DNA of 40,544 nt from Cyanobacteria bacterium SIG27 (GCA_015152565.1 SUTT01000018.1:1-40544), one strand, 5' to 3'. Positions 1 to 8,940 are shown, counted from the first letter of the stretch. Notes: generated by a model from the letters alone, not told the origin. Numbers and translations are program-made.

Positions 1-78
1 TTATGCAGGTCAAAAAAAATTTGGTTTTACTTCCTGCTGCGACCCATTCCATTTTGAAATCTATTTGATTTCAGCCGC

Positions 79-114
79 ATTTTCTACACTATCACGTCAA
101 TATTTTTTGTCAAA
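79..114 (-). promoter_or_regulatory. Leftward sigma70-type promoter with leader running off the window
   Basis: On the minus strand a TTGACA box (109-114) and TAGTGT (86-91) are 17 bp apart, giving a start near 79. The first 79 nt of the transcript contain a small hairpin (GAAATC/GATTTC) and could begin a minus-strand reading frame at about 52 that stays open past base 1, but no Shine-Dalgarno is visible. The promoter is seen in sequence; the transcribed product is unknown. The rest of 115-282 holds nothing I can name. Confidence 0.45.
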
Positions 115-282
115 TGTTTTATTTGAATTTGATAATGTGATTGGCACGAGCACCATCGCTCTTTGCATTCATTATCGTAATACATAAAAAAATTATTTCA
201 ACATTAATTGCTAAATATTTACAAAAGTTTATAAAACAAGTCTAAAATATCAATTTCAGGGTTTTAGCGTCTTTGACAAATT

Positions 283-891
283 ATGAATATTTCTAACAGT
301 CAAATTAATAAAAGCATGACATTTAAAGCAAAAATTCCAATTGCAAAATGCAACATATTTGATAAACAAAATCGAGATTTTAGCCAAGCAACAATGTACG
401 AATATGACTGCAAAGATATTGAAGATGTCATCTTTTTTGAACAACTAGAAAAAAAATCAAAATGGCAATTTGCAGATATTTTCTCAGGAAAAGCATGCTG
501 CAAACATAGTGGCATGTATGGAAATGAAAAACTATATACTTTAGAAGACAAAAACGGAATCACGATTGGAATTTGCAATATTCAAGAAAATATAAATGAA
601 GCATGCTTAAAATTTATTGAATCAAACAACGGCAAACAATATAGATATGTCGGACAAAACATGCTTGCAATATTAGCAGGAAAAGCTTTCATGTTTGGCA
701 AAAAAACGTTTAAAGTACAAAATGCATTAGCAGATGCTTTATTTTTTTATAAAAAATGTGGCTTCAAACTAGACAACGAAGCCTTTGGAAAAAGCCAAGT
801 TGATCTATTTATGAATAGAGAATCAATGATGAAATTAATTCAAACAGCACAAAATAAAACAAACGGAAAAATAATAAATCTATATCTCTAA
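283..891 (+). CDS. GNAT-like protein, family member 1 of 2
   Basis: A 202-residue soluble protein. The C-terminal half has the look of a GNAT acyltransferase: a VGQNMLAILAGKA helix at about residues 124-136, where acetyl-CoA-binding motif A lies, then a strand and the ADALFFYKKCGFKL segment near 148-161, which matches the 'xxFYxKxGF' end of GNAT domains. The N-terminus carries the KIPIAKCNI motif shared with the next gene. The two lie 7 bp apart and are clear paralogues, suggesting tandem duplication. No Shine-Dalgarno precedes the ATG. The acyl acceptor is unknown, and the classical Q/RxxGxG/A signature is not well kept, so catalysis is uncertain. Confidence 0.6.
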   Translation: MNISNSQINKSMTFKAKIPIAKCNIFDKQNRDFSQATMYEYDCKDIEDVIFFEQLEKKSKWQFADIFSGKACCKHSGMYGNEKLYTLEDKNGITIGICNIQENINEACLKFIESNNGKQYRYVGQNMLAILAGKAFMFGKKTFKVQNALADALFFYKKCGFKLDNEAFGKSQVDLFMNRESMMKLIQTAQNKTNGKIINLYL

Positions 892-898
892 ACCCGAT

Positions 899-1501
899 AT
901 GAATACAAACATAAAAATATCTAATATATCATTTGCAAGAAAAATTCCCGTTGCAAGTTGTCAAATTAAAGAAAGAGAAACCGACAACTTTAAAAAAGCA
1001 ACAATATATGAATATGATTGCAAAGACTTATCCGACATAAAAGATTTAGAAAATTTAGCACTAACATTCGATTGGGAATATGCTTTTGAAATCATGGGGC
1101 ATGCTTATAGTAAATATTACCAGACGCAAAAAGGGGACAAGGTTGGGCAGGTTTTTTCAATGGAAGATGAAGCCGGAAATATAGTTGGCCTATGCGACAC
1201 AGATAGAGGTGAAAAAACGCAAATTGTTTACCTTGAAGCACATGATAGAGATAAATATTGCTATATTGGACAAAATTTTATTGCAATGCTATCTAAAAGA
1301 GCACTAAACCACACAAAACAATCGTTAACGATTTGCGATATACAAGAAAGCGCAATGGATTTTTACAAAAAAACATGTGGTTTTAAAAATTTTATAAAAA
1401 ATGACAGAATAACTAATGTTGAAGTTCCAAGACATGAATTACCACAATTTATTCGCCAAACAGAAAAAAGATGTGGAAAAATTATCGATTACGAACTTTA
1501 G
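899..1501 (+). CDS. GNAT-like protein, family member 2 of 2
   Basis: A 200-residue paralogue of the upstream gene. Shared landmarks are the KIPVASCQI motif near residue 15, ATIYEYDCKDL near 40, IGQNFIAMLSKRAL near 122-135 and the GNAT-like AMDFYKKTCGFK near 150-160. It starts 7 bp after the first gene's stop, again with no visible Shine-Dalgarno, so translation may depend on the upstream ribosome. Like its partner it keeps the fold signature of GNAT transferases but not an unambiguous CoA loop. No substrate can be assigned. A promoter for a different transcript begins immediately after its stop codon. Confidence 0.6.
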   Translation: MNTNIKISNISFARKIPVASCQIKERETDNFKKATIYEYDCKDLSDIKDLENLALTFDWEYAFEIMGHAYSKYYQTQKGDKVGQVFSMEDEAGNIVGLCDTDRGEKTQIVYLEAHDRDKYCYIGQNFIAMLSKRALNHTKQSLTICDIQESAMDFYKKTCGFKNFIKNDRITNVEVPRHELPQFIRQTEKRCGKIIDYEL

Positions 1502-1503
1502 CC

Positions 1504-1531
1504 TTTACAAAATAAAATATTTTGTTAAAAT
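1504..1531 (+). promoter_or_regulatory. Promoter with a palindrome filling its spacer
   Basis: TTTACA (1504-1509) and an extended -10 TGtTAAAAT (1523-1531) are 16 bp apart. The spacer contains a perfect 8-bp inverted repeat, ACAAAATA / TATTTTGT (1507-1514 and 1518-1525, 3-nt centre). This is where an operator would sit, though it could also be a remnant stem terminating the preceding gene. It would start transcription near 1538, just ahead of the small ORF at 1552. Confidence 0.45.
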
Positions 1532-1551
1532 AAAATTCCAAAGGAAAAATT

Positions 1552-1629
1552 ATGACATTATTCGCTAGACAATTACATCATCAACAACATCTAATCCCGA
1601 AAGGGCTTGGAGTCTTGTTGTCTTACTAG
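1552..1629 (+). CDS. Putative 25-residue leader peptide
   Basis: A 25-codon frame, ATG at 1552 to TAG at 1629, with a good Shine-Dalgarno (AAAGGA, 1540-1545). The peptide includes a QLHHQQH run at residues 7-13 and a hydrophobic GVLLSY end. Its second half overlaps the left arm of a long stem-loop (1594-1657), so ribosome position on this frame would alter the RNA fold ahead of the downstream gene at 1701. That arrangement is typical of attenuators and translated leaders. The His/Gln cluster invites a histidine or glutamine sensing idea, but the downstream gene is not a biosynthetic enzyme. Whether the ORF is translated is inference. Confidence 0.4.
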   Translation: MTLFARQLHHQQHLIPKGLGVLLSY

Positions 1630-1657
1630 TTTAACTCCTTTAAAGCTCTTTCGGGAT
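1594..1657 (+). promoter_or_regulatory. Long stem-loop in the leader of the 1701 gene
   Basis: ATCCCGAAAG (1594-1603) pairs perfectly with CTTTCGGGAT (1648-1657). Inside, GCTT+GGAGT (1605-1613) pairs with ACTCC (1634-1638) and AAGC (1643-1646) around a 4-nt bulge and 20-nt loop. No U-tract follows, so it is not a plain terminator. It lies about 30 nt upstream of the AAGGAG site for the next gene and overlaps the small ORF. Confidence 0.5.
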
Positions 1658-1700
1658 ATCAATTAAGACACCAAAGAGCAAAAAACAAGGAGAATTTAAA

Positions 1701-2879
1701 ATGTCATTATTAATAAATACGATTTCTGCAATTGGAAACAATTCATCTGTTGCACCGTTATTAATCAGAGATTGCGCAATTGAAAACCCAGTTAAAATTG
1801 GTTTAACATACAAACAAAATGCAAAAACAGATAAAAAAATAGCTCAAGAAGCACTAAGAGAAAGGGCAATTGAAGAATATGGAACATCAGCTATTTGGCT
1901 TGGCGGAATTCCTTTAATGAATAAACTTTGCAATTTTGCAATTAAAAAAATCGGCTATAACCCTGAAATAAATCCAAAGCTTTTTAAAGAATCAAAAAAC
2001 CAAGGCTTAAAATATAATATTGAAAACTTTAGCAAAAAAGCTCCACAAGCAACCGATGAACTTAAAAAAATATTAAAAAATAAAAAAACATACGAAGCGC
2101 TTTTAGCAGGAAAATTCGTAGCTTCAACAGCAATTCCAATCTATTTAATGGGATTTTTGCTTCCAAAGTTAAATTTTGGACTAACTAAAAAATTAAGAGA
2201 AGAAAAAAAGACAAACAAAGAAATTAACTTTAAAGGAAATTTAATTTCAACAATTGCAAATCTAACAACACCAAATCAAATGGCAATAACAGACGTTGGT
2301 TTAAGTGTAGGAAGAATTAAAAGCGCAAGAAACAAAAACGAAAAAGTTGAAACAGCTTTTAAAATGTCAGGCATGATGCTATTAAACTATGTTGCACCAA
2401 GCTGGATTCAAAAAGGATTAGATTTAATCTCAAAAAAACTTTTTAATACAAATGTTGATTTAGATGTTAGATTAATGAATGATAAAAGCTTTGTTGAAGC
2501 AATTAAAAGTAATTCGCTTGAATTACCAAAAGAAAATATTATTTCTTATATAGATAAAAATCCAAAGTCGGCATTCACAAAACTAACGAAAGATTATTGC
2601 GAAGTAAAATTCCTTAAAGATAGTGTTAGAGATCCAAGAAGCTTTGTTGATGAAGAAAAAATTAAAAGCTTTATAAATAATATATCAGACTTTATAAAAG
2701 AAGCGAAAAATTCAGGAAATATCGAAAAATACGCAAAAAAAGCAATAAAAGTTAAATCATTTAATATTATTTTAAATATTGTATCTAGCAGTATTTTGCT
2801 TGCATATTGCTTACCAAAAGCAACATTTGCTCTTCGCAAAAAATTTACAGGAAAAGAAAATGAACCAGGATTAATATAA
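1701..2879 (+). CDS. Membrane-associated protein of unknown function (paralogue of the 17.9 kb gene)
   Basis: 392 residues, preceded by a strong AAGGAG site. It has three hydrophobic stretches: about 63-75 (AIWLGGIPLMN), 138-158 (ASTAIPIYLMGFLLPKL) and 357-378 (IILNIVSSSILLAYCLPKA), the last followed by a basic FALRKKFTGK tail. The middle carries TDVGLSVGRIKSARNK near 199-214. The protein encoded at about 17.97 kb has the same landmarks in the same order (GIPLFNK, MGIALPKI, RCATARNK, PKIAYAITKKITGK), so they are one family. I do not recognise a named domain. It is probably a lineage-restricted inner-membrane protein and may be controlled by the leader structure upstream. Confidence 0.65.
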   Translation: MSLLINTISAIGNNSSVAPLLIRDCAIENPVKIGLTYKQNAKTDKKIAQEALRERAIEEYGTSAIWLGGIPLMNKLCNFAIKKIGYNPEINPKLFKESKNQGLKYNIENFSKKAPQATDELKKILKNKKTYEALLAGKFVASTAIPIYLMGFLLPKLNFGLTKKLREEKKTNKEINFKGNLISTIANLTTPNQMAITDVGLSVGRIKSARNKNEKVETAFKMSGMMLLNYVAPSWIQKGLDLISKKLFNTNVDLDVRLMNDKSFVEAIKSNSLELPKENIISYIDKNPKSAFTKLTKDYCEVKFLKDSVRDPRSFVDEEKIKSFINNISDFIKEAKNSGNIEKYAKKAIKVKSFNIILNIVSSSILLAYCLPKATFALRKKFTGKENEPGLI

Positions 2880-2961
2880 ATTATTTTTTTATGCTATATT
2901 AATCATGTTTATTATGGGGATATTTTTCTTGCTTTAGCAGGATAGAAATTTATAGGAAAAT

Positions 2962-4752
2962 ATGGCAATTAATACCGATAAACTAAAAGAACTATTAAAC
3001 AAACAACGTTTTATATTGAATTACTCAAGAATGTGGCCTTACGTTAAACCAATTTGGTTTAGAGCATTGTGTTCAATGCTAATCTGTATTCCAATAGGTT
3101 CGCTGGACGCTGTAATAGCACTAGCCCTTAAACCATACATGGATTTGGTAATGGTTGAAAAATCAATTGCATCTCCTTGGTACATTCCGCTTGGAATTGT
3201 TGCTTTTACAGCAATTCAAGGTTTGCTAAAATATTTATCTTCTTATTTATCAACTTGGGTTGGAATGAGAATTACAAATGGTTTAAAGTTCGATTTATAT
3301 AAAAAATTATTAACATTACCTACATCATATTACGACAAAATGAATTCTGGCGACGTAGTTTTTCAATTCAACAACATGGCAGATAATGCATGCTCTGGAT
3401 TATTAAACAATTTGAGCGTATTTATTCAAAGAATATTCTCATCAATCTCATTGGTTGCAGTTTTATTTTATAATTCATGGCAATTAGCATTAATTGCTGT
3501 AGTCGTTTTAGGATGTGCTTTTGCTCCTGTTGCAAACATTCAAAAAAGAATAAAAGATGTAATGTCTAAAGCAATGGCAGCCGATTCAACAATAATTACA
3601 GCATACAATGAAACATATAATGGAAACAAAACGATAACTTCATACAATTTATCAGATTCGCAAATAAACAAATTCAGCACAATTTTAAATAATATATTTA
3701 AAATGAGAATTAAAATGGTACAAAAAACCCAATGGTTGTCACCTTTTATGCATGTAATTGTATCTGTTGGTATTGCTGCTGCAATCGGATATGGTTCTCA
3801 TCTAATTATGAGTGGAAAAATCACAAGTGGTAATTTTGTATCATTTATCACAGCGTTAATTCTGTTATATACGCCCGTTAAAAATATTGGAAACAACTTA
3901 AATTCAGTTCAAATGTCATTCTTTGCAATAGAAAAAATATTTGAAAAACTTGACATGATTCCAGCAATCAGAGATAAGCAAGACGCCAAAACCCTTGAAA
4001 GAAGTCATAATGTAATTGAATTTAAAAACGTATGCTTTGAATATAATAAAAATGTTCCCGTCTTGAGCAATATTAACCTTCAAGTAAATAAAGGACAAAC
4101 AATAGCTTTTGTAGGAAACTCGGGCGGAGGAAAAACAACAATAGTTAATCTTATTCCAAGATTTTACGACATTAAATCAGGCTCAATTACAATTGATGGA
4201 ATAGACATCAGAGATTACACTCTGCAATCTTTAAGAGAAAATATAGCAGTTGTTTTTCAGGACAATTTCTTATTTTCAGGCACAATTAAAGAAAACATTC
4301 TTTTAGGAAACCCTAAAGCGAGTGATGAAATGATTGATAAAGCTGTCAAAATGGCTTATTTGGATGATTTTGTTACAAGCTTAAAAGACGGCTTAAATAC
4401 ACAAATAGGTGAGAGAGGTATTTTATTGTCAGGCGGTCAAAAACAACGTGTTGCAATAGCAAGAGCATTTTTAAAAGACGCGCCTATAATCATTCTAGAT
4501 GAAGCAACATCAGCACTTGATAACAAGGCAGAAGCCGTTGTCCAAAAAGCAATTGACAACTTAATGAAAGACAAAACCGTTTTTGTAATTGCTCATAGAC
4601 TTTCAACAATTCAAAATTCAGATAAAATCGTAGTGATTAATCAAGGCAAAATTGTTGAAATAGGTAACCATGAAGAACTTTTATCAATTGAAGATGGAGC
4701 ATATAAAACGCTCTATAATATGCAATTTAAAAAACAGGAAGCCAAGGTTTAA
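2962..4752 (+). CDS. MsbA-type ABC exporter (fused membrane and ATPase domains)
   Basis: 596 residues, the usual length for a half-size exporter that works as a homodimer. Residues about 20-330 form the six-helix transmembrane domain; the rest is the nucleotide-binding domain with Walker A GNSGGGKTT (about 385-393), the Q-loop in VVFQDN, the signature LSGGQ (about 489), Walker B IIILDEATSALD (about 510) and the H-loop AHRLSTI (about 544). AGGA lies ahead of the ATG. The family exports lipid A, lipids, glycolipids, peptides or drugs using ATP. Its position just ahead of a surface-sugar cluster favours a lipid-linked glycan or lipid flippase, but substrate cannot be read from sequence. Confidence 0.9.
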   Translation: MAINTDKLKELLNKQRFILNYSRMWPYVKPIWFRALCSMLICIPIGSLDAVIALALKPYMDLVMVEKSIASPWYIPLGIVAFTAIQGLLKYLSSYLSTWVGMRITNGLKFDLYKKLLTLPTSYYDKMNSGDVVFQFNNMADNACSGLLNNLSVFIQRIFSSISLVAVLFYNSWQLALIAVVVLGCAFAPVANIQKRIKDVMSKAMAADSTIITAYNETYNGNKTITSYNLSDSQINKFSTILNNIFKMRIKMVQKTQWLSPFMHVIVSVGIAAAIGYGSHLIMSGKITSGNFVSFITALILLYTPVKNIGNNLNSVQMSFFAIEKIFEKLDMIPAIRDKQDAKTLERSHNVIEFKNVCFEYNKNVPVLSNINLQVNKGQTIAFVGNSGGGKTTIVNLIPRFYDIKSGSITIDGIDIRDYTLQSLRENIAVVFQDNFLFSGTIKENILLGNPKASDEMIDKAVKMAYLDDFVTSLKDGLNTQIGERGILLSGGQKQRVAIARAFLKDAPIIILDEATSALDNKAEAVVQKAIDNLMKDKTVFVIAHRLSTIQNSDKIVVINQGKIVEIGNHEELLSIEDGAYKTLYNMQFKKQEAKV

Positions 4753-4814
4753 TAAATAACAATTATATTTTTATATAATATATAAATTTATTTGTTATAC
4801 ATGCCAAATTTTCA

Positions 4815-4823
4815 TGTTATCAT
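4815..4823 (+). promoter_or_regulatory. Possible extended -10 promoter for the CDP-sugar operon
   Basis: TGtTATCAT is an extended -10 box about 36 bp ahead of the rfbF ATG, with no convincing -35. The intergenic stretch 4753-4858 is extremely AT-rich and also contains a loose inverted repeat (ATAACAA / TTGTTAT). Weak evidence. Confidence 0.3.
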
Positions 4824-4858
4824 ATTGTCAAGTAGATTTAGTAATATAGGATTAAAAA

Positions 4859-5674
4859 ATGAAAGTATTAATTTTAGCAGGCGGACTTGGCACAAGACTA
4901 GGAGAAGAAACAATTTCAAAACCAAAACCAATGGTTGAAATTGGAGGATATCCAATTTTATGGCACATAATGAAAATTTATTCGCATTATGGTTTTAATG
5001 ATTTTGTAATTTTAACCGGCTATAAATCGCACATGATAAAGGATTATTTTGTACATTATTATCAAAGATATTCAGATATTACAGTCAATTTAACAGATAA
5101 CTCAGTTGAAATACACAAAAATAGAACTGAACCTTGGAAAGTTACAATGTTATACACTGGTCAAGATACGATGACTGGTGGAAGAATTAAAAAAGCACAA
5201 GAATACGTAGGCAAAGAGCCTTTCATGTTGACTTATGGCGATGGCGTTAGTGATATTAATATTTTAGAACTAATTAAAACACATAAAGCCTCTAATAAAT
5301 TAATGACAATGACTGCAGTGCAACCATCAGGAAGATTTGGAGCACTAAACATCAACGAACACAATTTAATTACATCATTCAAAGAAAAACCACAAGGAGA
5401 TGGCGCTTGGATAAACGGTGGATTTTTCGTTTGCGAAAACGAAGTTTTTGATTTTATTGAAGAAAACAATCCAATGATAACTTTTGAAAAAGAACCACTT
5501 GAAAATATAGCAAATAACGGACAGCTAAACGCATACAAACACAGCGGCTTTTGGCGACCAATGGACACATTAAGAGATAAAATTGATTTAGAAAATCTTT
5601 GGGAAAACAAACAAGCACCTTGGAAAGTTTGGGACAAGCAAAACGCTTTTATTAGTTTAGCAGGTAAAATATAA
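4859..5674 (+). CDS. rfbF: Glucose-1-phosphate cytidylyltransferase
   Basis: Makes CDP-glucose from glucose-1-phosphate and CTP, the first step to CDP-linked 3,6-dideoxy or 6-deoxy sugars of surface polysaccharides. 271 residues. The N-terminal nucleotide loop is LAGGLGTRLGEET (residues 6-18), followed by the SKPKPMVEIGG lysine motif (20-30). LTYGDGVSDI near 123 is the metal-binding aspartate region, and the C-terminal HSGFWRPMDTLRDK is characteristic of RfbF rather than of general nucleotidyltransferases. Its stop overlaps the next start (TAATG), and rfbG lies two genes on, completing the CDP-4-keto-6-deoxyglucose route. Cytoplasmic. Confidence 0.92.
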   Translation: MKVLILAGGLGTRLGEETISKPKPMVEIGGYPILWHIMKIYSHYGFNDFVILTGYKSHMIKDYFVHYYQRYSDITVNLTDNSVEIHKNRTEPWKVTMLYTGQDTMTGGRIKKAQEYVGKEPFMLTYGDGVSDINILELIKTHKASNKLMTMTAVQPSGRFGALNINEHNLITSFKEKPQGDGAWINGGFFVCENEVFDFIEENNPMITFEKEPLENIANNGQLNAYKHSGFWRPMDTLRDKIDLENLWENKQAPWKVWDKQNAFISLAGKI

Positions 5675-6588
5675 TGAATAAAAAAGTTTTAATAACTGGT
5701 GGATCTGGTTTTATAGGACAAAATGTTGTAGAGCAATTACTCAATAAGGACTATGAAATCCATACAATAACACACAATGCAGCCCAAAAAGACCAAGAAA
5801 ATCTAATTCAACACGAAATAGATTTAATGGACAACAGCGAAATTACCAAGTTTTTTAATGAAAATAAATTTGAAAATTTAATTCATTTAGCTTGGTATGT
5901 TGGCAAAAAATGCCATACTCACAATTTAAATATTGACTGGACTATCGCAACGCTTAATTTAGCTAAGGCATTTATTGAAAACGGCGGAAAATGCTTTGTT
6001 GGAGCAGGTACAGTATCAGAATATGAATATAAATATGGTTATTTATTAGAAGACACTACCCCAACAGACCCTAAAACGCTTTATGGTAACTCTAAAAATG
6101 CACTATATAACATTTTAAAAGTTTACTTTAAACAAAACAACTGCAAATTCAAATGGGCAAGAATTTTCAACCTGTATGGACCAAACGAAAAACCACAAAG
6201 GCTAATGCCGAGCGTTATCAATTCTTGTTTAAAAAATGAAGATGTAAAAGTTAGTGATTGCTTAAAATATCAAGATTATTTATACGTAAAAGATACTGCA
6301 AGCGGCATAATAAGCGCATTTGAGAGTGATTTAGAAGGAGCAATTAATATTTGCTCAAACAAACCTGTGCAACTAAAAGAAATAGTAAATAAAATCGCTC
6401 AATATACAAACTTCAAAGGAGAAATTCTTTGGGGTGCAATTCCTGCAGCATTTGGAGATGAGATTGTTGTTGGAAACAATGAAAAATTAAAATCAACTGG
6501 CTGGAAACCTCAATACACATTAGATGAAGGACTAAAAGAAACCATAAATTGGTGGATACAAAACAGCAAAGGAGAAGAAAATGTCTAA
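5674..6588 (+). CDS. NAD(P)-dependent sugar epimerase/dehydratase of the CDP-sugar cluster
   Basis: 304-residue extended short-chain dehydrogenase. The Rossmann motif is TGGSGFIGQN (8-17) and the catalytic pair is YGNSK at about 137-141 (YxxxK). An RIFNLYGPNE segment near 164 and a final LDEGLKETINWW motif are standard for NDP-sugar epimerase/reductases. It sits between rfbF and rfbG, overlapping both (stop-start TAATG at its 5' end, 8 bp at its 3' end). The likely role is reduction or epimerisation of the CDP-4-keto-6-deoxyhexose made by its neighbours. The exact sugar product cannot be told from the sequence. Confidence 0.8.
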   Translation: MNKKVLITGGSGFIGQNVVEQLLNKDYEIHTITHNAAQKDQENLIQHEIDLMDNSEITKFFNENKFENLIHLAWYVGKKCHTHNLNIDWTIATLNLAKAFIENGGKCFVGAGTVSEYEYKYGYLLEDTTPTDPKTLYGNSKNALYNILKVYFKQNNCKFKWARIFNLYGPNEKPQRLMPSVINSCLKNEDVKVSDCLKYQDYLYVKDTASGIISAFESDLEGAINICSNKPVQLKEIVNKIAQYTNFKGEILWGAIPAAFGDEIVVGNNEKLKSTGWKPQYTLDEGLKETINWWIQNSKGEENV

Positions 6589-7678
6589 TTTTAATAACGT
6601 ATATCAAGGTAAAACAGTTCTTGTAACAGGTCATACAGGTTTTAAAGGCAGTTGGCTTTCAATTTGGCTTACAATGCTAGGCGCTAAGGTTGTTGGATAT
6701 GCACTTGAACCATATTCTAAAAAAAGCAATTATTGTGCTTCGCATTTAGAAAAGCACCTTTTTGCAGATATTAAGGGCGATGTTCGAGATTCTAAAAAAC
6801 TTGAAGAAACAATTGAAAAATATAAAGTTGATATTATTTTTCACTTAGCAGCACAAGCTTTAGTTAGAACAGCCTACGATAATCCAAAATATACGTACGA
6901 AACAAATGTAATGGGTTCGCTCAATATCCTTGAAGCAACAAGAAAATTTGACCATGTCAAAACAGTTGTAATGATTACATCTGATAAATGTTATGAAAAC
7001 GTTGAACAAATTTGGGGTTATAAAGAAACAGACAGAATGGGCGGATACGACCCATATTCATCCTCTAAGGGTTGTGCTGAGCTAATGATTTCATCATATA
7101 GAAATTCATATTTTAATCCAAAAGATTACAAAAAACACGGCAAAGCAATAGCTTCAGTTAGAGCAGGAAACGTTATTGGTGGTGGAGATTGGTCTGATAA
7201 TAGATTAGTGCCTGATTGCATAAAATTTATTGAAGAAAATAAAGATATTGAAATCAGGAACAAAAACGCAACTCGCCCTTGGGAACACGTTTTAGAGCCA
7301 TTAAGCGGATATTTAAGAGTAGGACAAAAATTAATTGAAGAGCCAACAAAATTTGCCCAAGGTTTCAACTTTGGTCCACCAATTGAGTGCAACAAAACAG
7401 TCTGGGAAGTTGTTGAATATTTAGTAAAATATTATAAAAAAGGCAACATTGTTGATGCATCAGACCCAAATGCAGTACATGAAAACACTCTTTTAAGTTT
7501 GGATGTTACAAAAGCATACAGAATGCTAAATTGGAAAGCAATGTTAAGCTTTTACGAGGCAATAGAATACACAGTTGATTGGTATAAAGAAGCACTAAAC
7601 AACGATGATATGTTTGAATATTGCCAAAAACAAATTAAAGCTCATAGCGCCAAAGGTTACTTATGGGAACAAAAATAA
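6581..7678 (+). CDS. rfbG: CDP-glucose 4,6-dehydratase
   Basis: 365 residues, matching RfbG length. It converts CDP-glucose to CDP-4-keto-6-deoxyglucose. The NAD+ loop is VTGHTGFKGSWL (residues 15-26), where the HTGFKG form is typical of RfbG. ITSDKCYEN near 129 and YDPYSSSKGCAE near 155 hold the catalytic Asp-Lys and Tyr-xxx-Lys residues, and RAGNVIGGGDWSDNRLVPD near 190 is another family hallmark. The AAGGAGAAG ribosome site lies inside the upstream gene, and the 3' end overlaps the next gene by 16 bp. Clearly part of one operon with rfbF. Confidence 0.93.
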   Translation: MSNFNNVYQGKTVLVTGHTGFKGSWLSIWLTMLGAKVVGYALEPYSKKSNYCASHLEKHLFADIKGDVRDSKKLEETIEKYKVDIIFHLAAQALVRTAYDNPKYTYETNVMGSLNILEATRKFDHVKTVVMITSDKCYENVEQIWGYKETDRMGGYDPYSSSKGCAELMISSYRNSYFNPKDYKKHGKAIASVRAGNVIGGGDWSDNRLVPDCIKFIEENKDIEIRNKNATRPWEHVLEPLSGYLRVGQKLIEEPTKFAQGFNFGPPIECNKTVWEVVEYLVKYYKKGNIVDASDPNAVHENTLLSLDVTKAYRMLNWKAMLSFYEAIEYTVDWYKEALNNDDMFEYCQKQIKAHSAKGYLWEQK

Positions 7679-8940
7679 TTGGAAGCGGAATAGCAGGAAT
7701 TTCAGCAGGATATCATCTAAACCAACAAGGAGATGAGGTTGAAATTTTTGAGCAAGACTCAGACTGGGGAGGTTTGTGCGCAAATTTTACAATAAACGGA
7801 TTTCGATTTGACAAATTTGTTCATTTTACCTTTGCAAATGATGAATACATTAAAAGCATTTTTGAAAATTCATCCCCGACGCATTCACATCCAAGTGTTT
7901 CATATAATTTTTATAAAGGATATTGGCTAAAACACCCGGCACAAAACAATTTAGCTCAACTTCCATTAGCTGAAAAAATTAAAATAATATTAGATTTTGC
8001 TAAAAGAAAAAATATCCCATTTGAAAAATTAGAAAACTATGAACAATGGCTTTTAGTGCAATATGGAAAATACTTTAGCGAAAACTTCCCAATGATTTAC
8101 ACTAAAAAATATTGGGGCTTAGAAGCTAATGAACTTGAAACAAAATGGATCGGAAAAAGAATGCATTCCCCAAGTTTAAAAGAGGTTATAAAAGGGGCAA
8201 TTAAAACGCAAGAAGAAAATTTTTATTATACAAATTACATGAAATATCCAAAAGTTGGCGGTTTTCGCTCAATTTTAAATGATTGTAGAAAAAATTTAGA
8301 TATTAAATTTAATAAAAAAGTAATAAAAATTAACCCAATAGATAAAATATTATATTTTAGCGATGACACTACAAGCAATTACGATAATTTAATTTCCACC
8401 ATTCCACTACCTAAAATAGCCAAAATTATCGATAATTGCCCTGAAAATGTCAAAGAAGCTGCAAATAATCTGCACCACACCTCAGGATATATGGTTTCTT
8501 TAGGTTTTAACCGTGCAGATATTGCAAAACATCTTTGGTTTTATATCTACGATAAAGATATTTTAGCTTCTAGGGTTTATTCTCCGAGTTTAAAATCTAA
8601 AGACAATGTGCCTAATGGTTGCAGCTCATTGCAAGCCGAGATTTTCTTTGACAATAAAGATGAGATGCCAGACAAAGAAACTGTTTTGAAAAATACAGTT
8701 GAAAAACTTTCACAAATTTGCAATTTTAATGAAGAAGAAATCATTGTTAAAGATATACGTTTTGAAAAATATGCAAATGTAACTTTTGACAAAAATATTT
8801 ATCAAAATCGACAAATTGTTTTAGATTATTTAAAAGAAATAAACATCAATTCAATCGGTCGATTTGGCAAATGGGAATATATGTGGACACATCAAGCATT
8901 TCAAGATGGAATAAATATTGCTAAAGCTATTTTAAAATAG
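7663..8940 (+). CDS. FAD-dependent oxidoreductase, UDP-galactopyranose mutase/amine-oxidase-like
   Basis: 425 residues. An FAD-binding GSGIAGISAG loop (7-16) with an acidic strand end (VEIFEQDSDWGGLC, about 26-39) marks the two-dinucleotide-binding fold. Later segments such as GGFRSILNDC (near 199) and NLISTIPLPKIAKI (near 243) resemble NAD(P)-binding amine-oxidase or UDP-galactopyranose mutase-like proteins found in polysaccharide loci. It overlaps rfbG by 16 bp. The role is probably in modifying or isomerising a nucleotide- or lipid-linked sugar, but UGM active-site residues cannot be verified by eye. The last codons fall in a perfect palindrome shared with the opposing gene. Confidence 0.65.
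   Translation: MGTKIIGSGIAGISAGYHLNQQGDEVEIFEQDSDWGGLCANFTINGFRFDKFVHFTFANDEYIKSIFENSSPTHSHPSVSYNFYKGYWLKHPAQNNLAQLPLAEKIKIILDFAKRKNIPFEKLENYEQWLLVQYGKYFSENFPMIYTKKYWGLEANELETKWIGKRMHSPSLKEVIKGAIKTQEENFYYTNYMKYPKVGGFRSILNDCRKNLDIKFNKKVIKINPIDKILYFSDDTTSNYDNLISTIPLPKIAKIIDNCPENVKEAANNLHHTSGYMVSLGFNRADIAKHLWFYIYDKDILASRVYSPSLKSKDNVPNGCSSLQAEIFFDNKDEMPDKETVLKNTVEKLSQICNFNEEEIIVKDIRFEKYANVTFDKNIYQNRQIVLDYLKEININSIGRFGKWEYMWTHQAFQDGINIAKAILK

Noticed and set aside
1-79. Riboswitch (ZTP, glnA or c-di-GMP type) in the leftward leader
   Set aside because: Only short fragments such as GGGTCG and GGAAGT resemble conserved cores, and the element is cut by the window edge.
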